Below, in pieces: positions 1 through 5,621 of a stretch of 5,866 bases of DNA. The DNA comes from Rhodospirillaceae bacterium. Its GTDB lineage: Bacteria; Pseudomonadota; Alphaproteobacteria; Puniceispirillales; Puniceispirillaceae. Positions within the stretch are counted from its first letter, which is position 1. Each line of letters starts with the position of its first letter. The stretch is taken from positions 9,859 through 15,724 of the forward strand of contig PBLM01000028.1 of NCBI GenBank assembly GCA_002721775.1, read 5' to 3'. The notes below the pieces were generated by a model. That model saw only the letters and a program-made list of their open reading frames with translations, was not told the DNA's origin and ran no database searches. The position numbers and the translations under genes were made by a program.

Positions 1-251
1 GATTTGAAGTAATGTGCCAGCTTTGTTGCCGCGCGAAGCAGTTCAGCATAGGTCCAGAGTTTTTTTGGGGCATCATCTCTGACATCGATAAGCGCAACAC
101 GGTCCGGCTGAGCATCTGCCCAACGGTCACAACACATATCTGCTATGTTGAACAGCTCAGGCACAGGCCAGATATCGTCAGCCCCTGCCTCTTGTCTTTT
201 GGCCATCTGACTGAGGATAGAGGGGGCAAAGCGTGTTTTAGCTTTTATCAT
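1..251 (-). CDS. AMP-forming acyl-CoA synthetase, N-terminal fragment (runs off left edge)
   Basis: Partial gene: 83 codons from an ATG at 251 read without a stop to base 1. The protein starts MIKAKTRFAPSILSQMAKRQ. Around residues 34-83 it carries the usual N-terminal pattern of acetyl/medium-chain acyl-CoA synthetases: FNIADMCCDRWA, then QPDRVALID, then LWTYAELLRAATKLAHYF. Enzymes of this family adenylate a carboxylic acid with ATP and transfer it to CoA in the cytoplasm. The AMP-binding P-loop and later motifs lie outside the window, so chain-length preference cannot be read. The start is the first ATG after an in-frame TAG. A weak AGGG lies 13 bases upstream. The gene follows the nitronate monooxygenase stop by 25 bases on the same strand, suggesting co-transcription. 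The family call is fairly secure; the exact substrate is unknown. Confidence 0.78.
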   Translation of the reverse strand, partial: MIKAKTRFAPSILSQMAKRQEAGADDIWPVPELFNIADMCCDRWADAQPDRVALIDVRDDAPKKLWTYAELLRAATKLAHYFK

Positions 252-276
252 ACGTCTGCTCTATCCCTTTATTAGC

Positions 277-1269
277 TTACAGATAGGGCTGGGCCCGAAC
301 ATTCTGTGCGGTTATAGCAGCGGCATAATCTTGCTGCAGTGTGGCGACAAGGCTAGCAACAGATGGTATGTCTTTTATTGACCCCACACCATGCCCGGCT
401 GACCATAAATCGCGCCAAGGCTTTGCGCTGTTCTGGCGAGGGTCCAGGGCCTCTGCCAGCTCTTTGTTGATATCTACCTCTCCATGACTGTCTAGATTAT
501 CGGGGTCGTATCCTGATTGAATCAAACTTTGCTTTATAAAGTTTGCATTTACGCCTGTCACAGCATCTGTTAGCACAATATCACTAGCAACAGCGGTGGT
601 CAGCATCTGCTTATAGGCATCTGGTGATAAACATTCCTGTGTGGAAATGAAACGCGTGCCCATATAAGCTAGGTCAGCCCCAATCATCTGAGCTGCAGCA
701 ATATCAGCGCCAGTACTGAGCGCACCAGATAACAGAACTGTCCCTGTGAAGCTCGCTTTAATCTCATTAATCAATCCAAACGGGCTGGCTTGACCTGTAT
801 GTCCTCCTGCTCCTGCGCAGACAGCGATAAGCCCATCAACATCGGCAGCCGAGGCTTTTTCAGCATGCCGCAGGTTAACGATATCATGAAACACCAGCCC
901 GCCATAGTCATGGATTTGTGTCACCAGGTCGCTGACTGCTCCTAAAGAGGTAATAATCAACGGGACCTGATATTTTTTACATAAAGCCAGCTCATCTGTC
1001 AGCACATCATTTGACTTGTGCACAATGAGATTCACGCCAAATGGAGCCGGCTTTTGGCCAGTTGTTTGCTCATGCGCATTGAGGGCTGTGGTAATTTGTT
1101 CCAGCCAGGTTTCTAGCCCACCCGCGGTGCGCTGATTTTTTGCTGGAAATGTACCCACAATGCCAGCCTTGCAACAGGCAATGACCAATTCAGGACCAGA
1201 GGCTAGGAACATTGGCGCAGCAATTAAAGGTAGGGATAATCTGTTTTCAAATAATGAGGGAAGAGACAT
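277..1269 (-). CDS. Nitronate monooxygenase / 2-nitropropane dioxygenase family flavoprotein
   Basis: A 330-residue cytoplasmic FMN-dependent TIM-barrel enzyme. The family oxidises alkyl nitronates such as propionate-3-nitronate to the carbonyl compound and nitrite without needing NAD(P)H. Seen in the sequence: the N-terminal strand LPLIAAPMFLASGPELV (13-29); the FMN/substrate loop CAGAGGHTG (151-159), whose His157 is in the place of the class I catalytic histidine; the phosphate-binding SGALSTGADIAAAQMIGADL followed by YMGTRF (181-206); and a C-terminal WSAGHGVGSIKDIPSV segment (289-304) common in this family. Length is typical. An AAGAG ribosome site lies 8 bases before the ATG and overlaps the stop of the DUF1330 gene, so translation may be coupled. 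Its neighbours, DUF1330 upstream and acyl-CoA synthetase downstream, suggest a catabolic or acyl-CoA-related role. Related proteins include FabK-like enoyl reductases, but the GGHTG loop favours nitronate monooxygenase. Confidence 0.88.
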   Translation of the reverse strand: MSLPSLFENRLSLPLIAAPMFLASGPELVIACCKAGIVGTFPAKNQRTAGGLETWLEQITTALNAHEQTTGQKPAPFGVNLIVHKSNDVLTDELALCKKYQVPLIITSLGAVSDLVTQIHDYGGLVFHDIVNLRHAEKASAADVDGLIAVCAGAGGHTGQASPFGLINEIKASFTGTVLLSGALSTGADIAAAQMIGADLAYMGTRFISTQECLSPDAYKQMLTTAVASDIVLTDAVTGVNANFIKQSLIQSGYDPDNLDSHGEVDINKELAEALDPRQNSAKPWRDLWSAGHGVGSIKDIPSVASLVATLQQDYAAAITAQNVRAQPYL

Positions 1270-1277
1270 ACTTTGCG

Positions 1278-1282
1278 CTCTT
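1278..1282 (-). promoter_or_regulatory. Ribosome binding site of nitronate monooxygenase gene, overlapping the DUF1330 stop
   Basis: Read on the minus strand, the DUF1330 stop TAA runs directly into GAG, giving AAGAG followed by eight bases and the ATG at 1269. This supports the chosen start and suggests that ribosomes finishing DUF1330 can restart on the next gene. Confidence 0.6.
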
Positions 1283-1580
1283 AACAGCCTTCAACAATTA
1301 CAAGTGTGCCTGTGGAATTGTCCATCCGCATCTTTTTGACAGGTGCATATTCAGGACTGTACATAAAAGCTTTGGCCTTAGTCATGGATGGAAATTTCAG
1401 CAGAACAATGCGGGTGGGTGACCATAATTCATCTTGAAACACATTAAGCGCACCGCCCCGTGCGATATATTCACCGCCAAAGGCTTTTACAATCGGCACA
1501 ACCTGCTGTTTATAGCTCTCGTAAATTTCCGGATTATGAATATCAACATCAACAAGAATATAGGCTGGTTTTTCAGACAT
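1281..1580 (-). CDS. DUF1330 family small protein
   Basis: A 99-residue soluble protein with the DUF1330 pattern, a dimeric alpha/beta-barrel (ferredoxin-like) fold of unknown biochemical role. Visible marks are the opening strand AYILVDVDIHNPEIYESY (6-23), GGEYIARGG (35-43), the central PTRIVLLKFPSM (55-66), the conserved SPEY (75-78) and a final strand TLVIVEG (92-98). The whole domain is present and the length is usual. It ends in a lone cysteine (VEGC). A GAGGAA ribosome site at 1592-1597 lies 11 bases before the ATG. It is the first gene of the left block; the nitronate monooxygenase starts 11 bases after its stop. Family members often sit beside oxidoreductases. A role as an accessory or small-molecule-binding partner of the monooxygenase is an inference from position only. 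Confidence 0.87.
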   Translation of the reverse strand: MSEKPAYILVDVDIHNPEIYESYKQQVVPIVKAFGGEYIARGGALNVFQDELWSPTRIVLLKFPSMTKAKAFMYSPEYAPVKKMRMDNSTGTLVIVEGC

Positions 1581-1618
1581 GATTTTTTTAGTTCCTCACG
1601 GTCACCTCAACTCTACTA

Positions 1619-1630
1619 TGCCTGCAGGCA
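1619..1630. repeat. Perfect 12-base palindrome in the DUF1330 leader
   Basis: TGCCTGCAGGCA is its own reverse complement. It lies about 40 bases before the DUF1330 start codon and downstream of the candidate promoter, so it could be a repressor site or a short RNA hairpin in the leader. A GC-rich 12-base palindrome can also occur by chance. Confidence 0.3.
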
Positions 1631-1690
1631 GTAAGGCTGTCAGCATAAATTCGTATTAGACCTGCCAACCATTATGAGCCCAGATAAAGT

Positions 1691-1719
1691 TTTATAGAGG
1701 ACCGAGCGGGCCTATGCAA
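1691..1719 (-). promoter_or_regulatory. Candidate sigma-70-type promoter for the DUF1330 operon
   Basis: On the minus strand TTGCAT (1714-1719) is followed by exactly 17 bases and TATAAA (1691-1696). The -10 matches the consensus at five of six bases and the -35 at three of six, with optimal spacing. Transcription would start near 1684, leaving a leader of about 100 bases before the DUF1330 ATG. It lies in the only long gene-free stretch of the window and points to the gene block on the left. Motif-only evidence; such matches also arise by chance. Confidence 0.38.
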
Positions 1720-1785
1720 AAGCGATGGGGCTAAACAAGCGTTTGGGCCTAATTTTTCGTGGAAGGCAGAGCGCTCCTTTTAAGC

Positions 1786-1801
1786 CAGCTAAACTTAGCT
1801 G
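1786..1801. repeat. 16-base near-palindrome, possible operator
   Basis: CAGCTAAACTTAGCTG consists of 7-base arms CAGCTAA/TTAGCTG around a 2-base centre. It lies about 67 bases upstream of the candidate -35 element, a position possible for an activator site. No regulator family can be named from the sequence. Confidence 0.3.
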
Positions 1802-1911
1802 TGAAGGAAATAAAGCTGACCTTGGTCCTTGATTAACGGGACCATGCTCTGTTAGATGAAGATTTGGCAAATTGCCCCAGTCTTGTTGCAAGAGCCTGCG
1901 GTTCAATCCTG

Positions 1912-1927
1912 AAGATTTACGAATCTT
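1912..1927 (-). terminator. Weak hairpin at the end of the GGT gene, possible terminator
   Basis: AAGATT and AATCTT form a perfect 6-bp stem with a 4-base loop, starting within the GGT stop codon. The stem is AT-rich and no T run follows on the minus strand, so it does not fit a standard intrinsic terminator. It could be a weak 3' end structure or chance. Confidence 0.2.
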
Positions 1928-3521
1928 AATAGCCCGCTGCCATACCGTCTTTGCGGGGGTCAGACCCGGCTATAAGCATGCCTGTTCGTTCATCTATCCA
2001 TATCGCCTGTGAGCCGCCAATCGGAACACGAGCCCGTTGGATATTATGACCTTTTGCCCGCAGTGCTACACAAATATCCTCCGGGACAGACTTTTCAACG
2101 TCAATCACATCAGAAAATGGGTTAGGGAAAAAGCGCGGAAAATCTTGGGCTTGTTGTATATCAAGCCCGTAATCTAGCATGCGGGCTAGCAACTGCATAT
2201 GGCCAAATGCCTGATACTCACCACCCATAACCCCAAACGGCATAATTGTTTTGCCGTCCTTCTTCAACATGCCTGGAATGATGGTATGCAAAGGCCTTTT
2301 CCCGGGTTCAATGCAGTTCGGATGGCCAGGCTGAACAACAAAACCCTGGCCACGGCATTGGAACAGAACCCCTGACTGCGGGGCAACAAGCCCGGCTCCA
2401 AAAGTATGAAAGATCGTGTTAATAAAGCTGCAGGCGTTCCTGTCTTTATCTACAACACTAACATAAACCGTGCTTTTGTGGGGTGGCAAAGAGGATGATG
2501 GTAAGTCAAACTGTGCTTTATCCGGGTTAATTAGCTCTCGCACCTGGTCTGCATATGAGGGATTGAGTAGGCTCTCTACAGGCACATCACTGAATGCCGG
2601 ATCAGCCAAATATAAGGAACGGTCACGATAGGCTAAACGGCCAGCTTCAATTTCATGATGCATTCGCGCCACATTAATGGGGTCGTCACCATACTTATCT
2701 ATGCCTGACATGATATTCAGCAGCAACAGGGCAATCACGCCCTGACCATTTGGGGGGCATTCCCAAACATCATAGCCTCTGAACTGGCTTTTAATAGGCT
2801 GAACATAGTTGGCGAGGGCTGCGTCTAGATCAGCCTGGCTGTGACGGCCGCCAAGGGCGGCCAGTTTTGCCAGCATATCTTGAGCAACCCAGCCTTTATA
2901 AAAGCCATCCCGTCCCTGCTCAGCAATCGCGGTCAGGGTTTTGGCCAGGTTTGGTTGACGCAATACCTCACCCATCTGGTAGGTTTGGCCATTTTTTAAA
3001 AACACATCCGCAGCATCTTTATCACCCTGCAGCAACTCAATACAGCCTGCAAAATCAAAGGCTGAACGCTGGCCAACAGGAAACCCCTCTAGGGCATAGC
3101 CAATCGCGGGTTTAAGCAACTGGTCAAGTGGCATACTTCCATGGTCACGGTTCAGTTGGACCCAAGCATCAACAGCTGTTGGTATAGTCACAGCATGAGC
3201 GGATTGCTGTGGAATTTTGTCAATACCTTGTTCCAAAAGCCAGTTTGCACTGATCTCCAGTGGCGCACGTCCTGAACCATTAATCGCAACGACTTCATTA
3301 CTTCCTGCTGGTGCATATAAGCAGAAACAGTCACCGCCAATGCCTGTGGATGCAGGCTCAACCACGCATTGCACGGCAACTGCGGCCAGTGCGGCATCCA
3401 GCGCATTACCTCCCTCGCGCAGCACATGAAGGCCGGTTGCTGTTGACAGGGGTTGTGATGTGCTGACCATGCCATTAGGGGCCAGTACAGGTGAACGGCC
3501 TGGGAGCTGCAAATTTCTCAT
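1926..3521 (-). CDS. ggt: Gamma-glutamyltransferase family protein, YwrD-like, cytoplasmic
   Basis: A 531-residue Ntn-hydrolase. Gamma-glutamyltransferases remove the gamma-glutamyl group from glutathione and related compounds, passing it to water or an amine. The precursor should cut itself before Thr351 (STVYVSVVD, aligned with Thr391 of the E. coli enzyme) into chains of about 350 and 181 residues. Other marks are PASTGIGGD (56-64), NGSGRAP with Arg85 in the place of the glutamate-binding arginine, PPNGQG (256-261), GKRPLHTIIPGML (407-419) and GVMGGEYQ (430-437). The C-terminus GSDPRKDGMAAGY is complete and typical. The N-terminus has no signal peptide, and HT replaces the Ser-Ser oxyanion pair of E. 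coli GGT; both traits fit the YwrD branch, whose activity is less well established than classical GGT. AAGGA lies 10 bases before the ATG. The gene follows the dehalogenase by 106 bases and lies near pxpBC. Confidence 0.9.
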   Translation of the reverse strand: MRNLQLPGRSPVLAPNGMVSTSQPLSTATGLHVLREGGNALDAALAAVAVQCVVEPASTGIGGDCFCLYAPAGSNEVVAINGSGRAPLEISANWLLEQGIDKIPQQSAHAVTIPTAVDAWVQLNRDHGSMPLDQLLKPAIGYALEGFPVGQRSAFDFAGCIELLQGDKDAADVFLKNGQTYQMGEVLRQPNLAKTLTAIAEQGRDGFYKGWVAQDMLAKLAALGGRHSQADLDAALANYVQPIKSQFRGYDVWECPPNGQGVIALLLLNIMSGIDKYGDDPINVARMHHEIEAGRLAYRDRSLYLADPAFSDVPVESLLNPSYADQVRELINPDKAQFDLPSSSLPPHKSTVYVSVVDKDRNACSFINTIFHTFGAGLVAPQSGVLFQCRGQGFVVQPGHPNCIEPGKRPLHTIIPGMLKKDGKTIMPFGVMGGEYQAFGHMQLLARMLDYGLDIQQAQDFPRFFPNPFSDVIDVEKSVPEDICVALRAKGHNIQRARVPIGGSQAIWIDERTGMLIAGSDPRKDGMAAGY

Positions 3522-3627
3522 GAAGGTCTAATCCTTAAAGAAGAGTGAATAGGGACACAACAGGATCAACTAAACACATGAACCTTTTTCCACACATAGC
3601 CCTGTTCAGTTCCGCTTTCAAGTCTGT
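3522..3627 (-). other. 106-base gap between dehalogenase and GGT genes with a possible 20-codon leader ORF
   Basis: The gap has no strong promoter. TTGAAA followed 17 bases later by TATGTG is a poor -10 match. A 20-codon frame beginning MCGKRF and ending FTLL runs from an ATG at 3597 to a TAA at 3535-3537 that overlaps the GGT ribosome site. It lacks a good ribosome site of its own, so a real peptide is doubtful. The gap also holds one copy of an 8-base repeat whose second copy spans the dehalogenase stop. Confidence 0.2.
3532..3536 (-). promoter_or_regulatory. Ribosome binding site of the GGT gene
   Basis: AAGGA on the minus strand, 10 bases before the ATG at 3521. The start is further supported by the residues MRNLQLPGRSPVLAPNGMVS, since YwrD-type proteins begin only a short distance before the conserved MVSTSQPL segment. 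Confidence 0.55.
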
Positions 3628-4521
3628 TCAGGAAAGCCAGCCAGATGTTTTGAAAAAAGGAATGACTAAGGCCAGAAGCTCATCAGGGCTTTCTTCAGGT
3701 AGGAAATGCCCGCCAGGGACGGTTGCGGTTTTTACATCATTAAAGCTGGTTTCCCATTCCACTTTCAAATCATAATGGGATGCCACAAAACCGTCAGCTC
3801 CGCTAATCGCAAATAACGGAATATCAAGCCTCTGGCCCTGATTTTCAGCGTCATGAACCAAATCAATACTAGCTGCTGCGCGGTAATCCTCACAGGAAGC
3901 ATGAATAGTCGCCGGGTCAGAAAAGCAGCGTAAATAATCTGCCATTGCCTTGTCTGAATGAACATTGCCTGACTTGCCCCAGCTGCCCATTTTCCGGCGC
4001 ATATAAAATTCTGGATCTTTTCCAATTAGGGTTTCAGGAAGCGGATAAGGCTGGATTAGAAAAAACCAGTGATAATAGGCCTTTGCAAATGCCATATCAG
4101 TGGCGCTGTACATATTTGCTGTAGGTGCAATATCCAATACCGCCAGCCGGTTCACCTGTTCGGGATAATCACGGGCTAGCCTGTGCGCAACCCGCCCGCC
4201 TCTGTCATGGCCCATGACTGAAAATGTCTGGTGACCCAGCCCTGTCATTAGTTCAGCCATATCTGCTGCCATTTCTCGCTTTGCGTAGGGGCTGTGATTT
4301 GCATCTGTTTTTGGCTTCCCACTATCACCATAACCACGCAAGTCAGGCATCACCAAAGTGAATGAGTCAGCCAGCCTGTCAGCAACCAGGTGCCACATAA
4401 ACTGTGTTTGCGGATAGCCATGCAGCAGCAACAGGGCCGGGCCATTGCCGCCTGTCCGGTAAGCAATTTCCGTTCCTGTAGTGATAAGACGTCCGGCTGA
4501 GAAGCCCTGCAAATTAGGCAT
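3628..4521 (-). CDS. Alpha/beta hydrolase, haloacetate (fluoroacetate) dehalogenase type
   Basis: A 297-residue soluble alpha/beta hydrolase that likely displaces halide from a 2-haloacid such as fluoroacetate or chloroacetate, giving glycolate. The HGYPQTQFMW oxyanion-region motif (34-43) and DLRGYGDSGKP (60-70) lead to the nucleophile elbow GHDRGGR, with Asp106 as nucleophile and Arg107/Arg110 as carboxylate binders. Asp130 (LDIAPT) and His272 (GGHF) complete the triad. His151-Trp152 (HWFFLIQPYPLPE), Trp181 and Tyr213 (CEDYRA) match the halide and substrate pocket of fluoroacetate dehalogenase. From memory of the Rhodopseudomonas enzyme (Asp110, Arg111, Arg114, Asp134, His155, Trp156, Trp185) these residues are shifted by a constant four positions. 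Epoxide hydrolases share the fold and Asp nucleophile but use cap tyrosines instead of His-Trp. A strong AGGAGG lies 6 bases before the ATG. No signal peptide. The actual substrate is inferred. Confidence 0.87.
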   Translation of the reverse strand: MPNLQGFSAGRLITTGTEIAYRTGGNGPALLLLHGYPQTQFMWHLVADRLADSFTLVMPDLRGYGDSGKPKTDANHSPYAKREMAADMAELMTGLGHQTFSVMGHDRGGRVAHRLARDYPEQVNRLAVLDIAPTANMYSATDMAFAKAYYHWFFLIQPYPLPETLIGKDPEFYMRRKMGSWGKSGNVHSDKAMADYLRCFSDPATIHASCEDYRAAASIDLVHDAENQGQRLDIPLFAISGADGFVASHYDLKVEWETSFNDVKTATVPGGHFLPEESPDELLALVIPFFKTSGWLS

Positions 4522-4522
4522 G

Positions 4523-4567
4523 CTATGCCTCCTGTTTAATCAAATTAGCAGCTTTTTCTTTGTTCAT
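4523..4567 (-). other. Possible 14-codon leader ORF before the dehalogenase gene
   Basis: The frame reads MNKEKAANLIKQEA then TAG, with a single base between this stop and the dehalogenase ATG. A GTG three codons further upstream is an alternative start. A weak GAG lies 8 bases before the ATG. The spacing would suit translational coupling, but the frame is too short for any homology call and may be chance. Confidence 0.2.
4528..4533 (-). promoter_or_regulatory. Strong ribosome binding site of the dehalogenase gene
   Basis: A full AGGAGG on the minus strand, 6 bases before the ATG. It is the best ribosome site in the window and fixes the start. It lies inside the last codons of a 14-codon open frame that ends one base before the dehalogenase ATG. 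Confidence 0.75.
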
Positions 4568-4616
4568 CTGATACACTCAATGCAGTTACGTGCGGAATTT
4601 ATTTTGGACTGTGGTC

Positions 4617-4645
4617 ATAATTAAGTGATTTGCTGTTTTTGTCCA
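4617..4645 (-). promoter_or_regulatory. Weak candidate promoter between pxpC and the dehalogenase gene
   Basis: On the minus strand TGGACA (4640-4645, five of six -35 matches) is followed after 17 bases by AATTAT (4617-4622, four of six -10 matches but lacking the first T). The 137-base gap in which it lies is AT-rich and long enough for a promoter, so the dehalogenase and GGT genes may have their own transcript. Motif evidence only. Confidence 0.22.
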
Positions 4646-4658
4646 GTTGACAGTGTTT

Positions 4659-5621
4659 TCAATAATATTCTGTAGATAAAACATTGCTCAGCAAGGCTGC
4701 CTTTTCCCGGGCAAGCTGCTCTGCTTCTGCCTGACTGACAATCGTAAAGTGTATAGTCCGATGTGCGGCAAGCCGGGTCAGTGCAGGCAGGTCGGTAGAG
4801 ATCACGCTGGCAATTTTCGTATAACCGCCCGTAGTCTGATGATCGGCCATTAAGATTATGGGCTGGCCGTCACCAGGCACCTGAACGGCGCCTTTCACGA
4901 TACCATCTGATAGAATGTCAGCACTTATTTTATGGGTAAGACGTGGGCCAGACAGGCGCAGGCCCATCCTGTCCATGCGCGTGGTCAGCTTCCAACCAGT
5001 TCTAATCAGTTTTTCTATCTGATCTGCCTCGAAACAGAAGTCCTGTGGGCCGAGAACAATGCGAAAGTTGGTCTGCGGTTTAAATAATCTGGTACATTCA
5101 GTTTGCAGTTGTCGTTGCTTGGGAGAGGGGGTTATCGCGCGCAGTGGTAGCTTGTCCCCGGCGCGCAACATCCCGCCGTCAAGTCCGCCAATGCGGGCAT
5201 TTGGTGAGGTGCCAACAGAGCCGAAAACAGGCGGAAGATCAAAATGGGCTGACACAGAAAGGAAGGCCAAATTGCTGCCTCGAAGCGAAGGTACTAGTAC
5301 CTGATCGCCTGGTTGCAGACAGATGGTCTGTCCGGCAGGTTCTGTGCGGGCATCGCCAGATGCAGGCGTAATGGTCAATTGATCAGACAAGCTACCACTA
5401 AGAGCAATCGCAAGGGCCGTATCTGTCTCAAAGGAAAAGCCGCCTATAAAGATTTCAAAGCCAGCAGTTGCTGGTGGCTGGCTGACTAGCCAGTTTGCGG
5501 TAATACGGGCATCAGGATCAACCGCACCTCCTTCTGGTACGCCTAGGGCCTGATGGCCAGTCCGTCCTTTATCCTGTATGCTAGTATAGGGTCCGGTTGT
5601 CAGAATAGTGAGCATCGTCAT
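4659..5621 (-). CDS. pxpC: 5-oxoprolinase subunit C (biotin-dependent carboxyltransferase-like, KipA/AHS2 family)
   Basis: A 320-residue cytoplasmic protein with the full AHS2/KipA-type domain. PxpC works with PxpA and PxpB to open 5-oxoproline (pyroglutamate) to glutamate using ATP. Older names for the family are KipA antagonist and allophanate hydrolase subunit 2. Seen in order: GPYTSIQDKGR (10-20), GVPEGGAVD (27-35), SLRGSNLAFLSV (112-123), RMDRMGLRLSGP (215-226), SDGIVKGAVQVPGDGQPI (238-255) and DHQTTGGYTKIA (260-271). Length is normal. The usual AGG after the FLSV strand is SAH here (123-125), a modest deviation. The ATG overlaps the pxpB stop by four bases and has GAGG 7 bases upstream, so translation with pxpB is probably coupled. 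A second ATG two codons later is an alternative start. PxpA is not directly downstream. Urea carboxylase/allophanate hydrolase paralogues are less likely, as this is a stand-alone gene paired with PxpB. Confidence 0.9.
   Translation of the reverse strand: MTMLTILTTGPYTSIQDKGRTGHQALGVPEGGAVDPDARITANWLVSQPPATAGFEIFIGGFSFETDTALAIALSGSLSDQLTITPASGDARTEPAGQTICLQPGDQVLVPSLRGSNLAFLSVSAHFDLPPVFGSVGTSPNARIGGLDGGMLRAGDKLPLRAITPSPKQRQLQTECTRLFKPQTNFRIVLGPQDFCFEADQIEKLIRTGWKLTTRMDRMGLRLSGPRLTHKISADILSDGIVKGAVQVPGDGQPIILMADHQTTGGYTKIASVISTDLPALTRLAAHRTIHFTIVSQAEAEQLAREKAALLSNVLSTEYY

Larger units (their letters stand above)
1581..1925. other. 345-base gene-free region between the GGT gene and the DUF1330 operon
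   Basis: No convincing gene is present. Read leftward it holds, in order: a 6-bp hairpin just after the GGT stop (1912-1927), a 6-bp inverted repeat TGGTCC/GGACCA with a 10-base loop (1823-1844), a 16-base near-palindrome (1786-1801), the candidate promoter (1691-1719), a perfect 12-base palindrome (1619-1630) and the DUF1330 ribosome site. A TTG-started 64-codon open frame at 1712-1906 has no ribosome site and no recognisable domain, and I do not regard it as a gene. The region most likely separates two transcription units and carries the control region of the left one. Confidence 0.6.

Noticed and set aside
12..275. 87-codon plus-strand open frame
   Set aside because: It lies opposite the acyl-CoA synthetase start, has no domain-like pattern, and the minus-strand translation clearly matches a known family.
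1823..1844. TGGTCC/GGACCA inverted repeat as a terminator for the GGT transcript
   Set aside because: The stem is only 6 bp with a 10-base loop and no T run follows on the minus strand.
1712..1906. 64-codon minus-strand open frame in the intergenic region
   Set aside because: It begins with TTG, lacks a ribosome site and resembles no family. It also runs into the candidate promoter. The GGT protein already ends with its typical C-terminus, so it is not a frameshifted continuation either.
1899..1908. GGTTCAATCC, resembling a tRNA T-loop on the plus strand
   Set aside because: The flanking bases do not form the 5-bp T stem, and no acceptor stem, anticodon arm or CCA end can be found around it.
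2867..3475. Several 70-95 codon open frames inside the GGT gene on both strands
   Set aside because: They are shadow frames of a complete, well-conserved coding region and have no recognisable domains.
4647..4652. Perfect TTGACA on the plus strand as a promoter
   Set aside because: No -10 element lies at 16-18 bases, and no plus-strand gene follows.
5059..5371. Two plus-strand open frames opposite pxpC
   Set aside because: They overlap conserved pxpC motifs on the other strand and have low-complexity composition typical of antisense frames.
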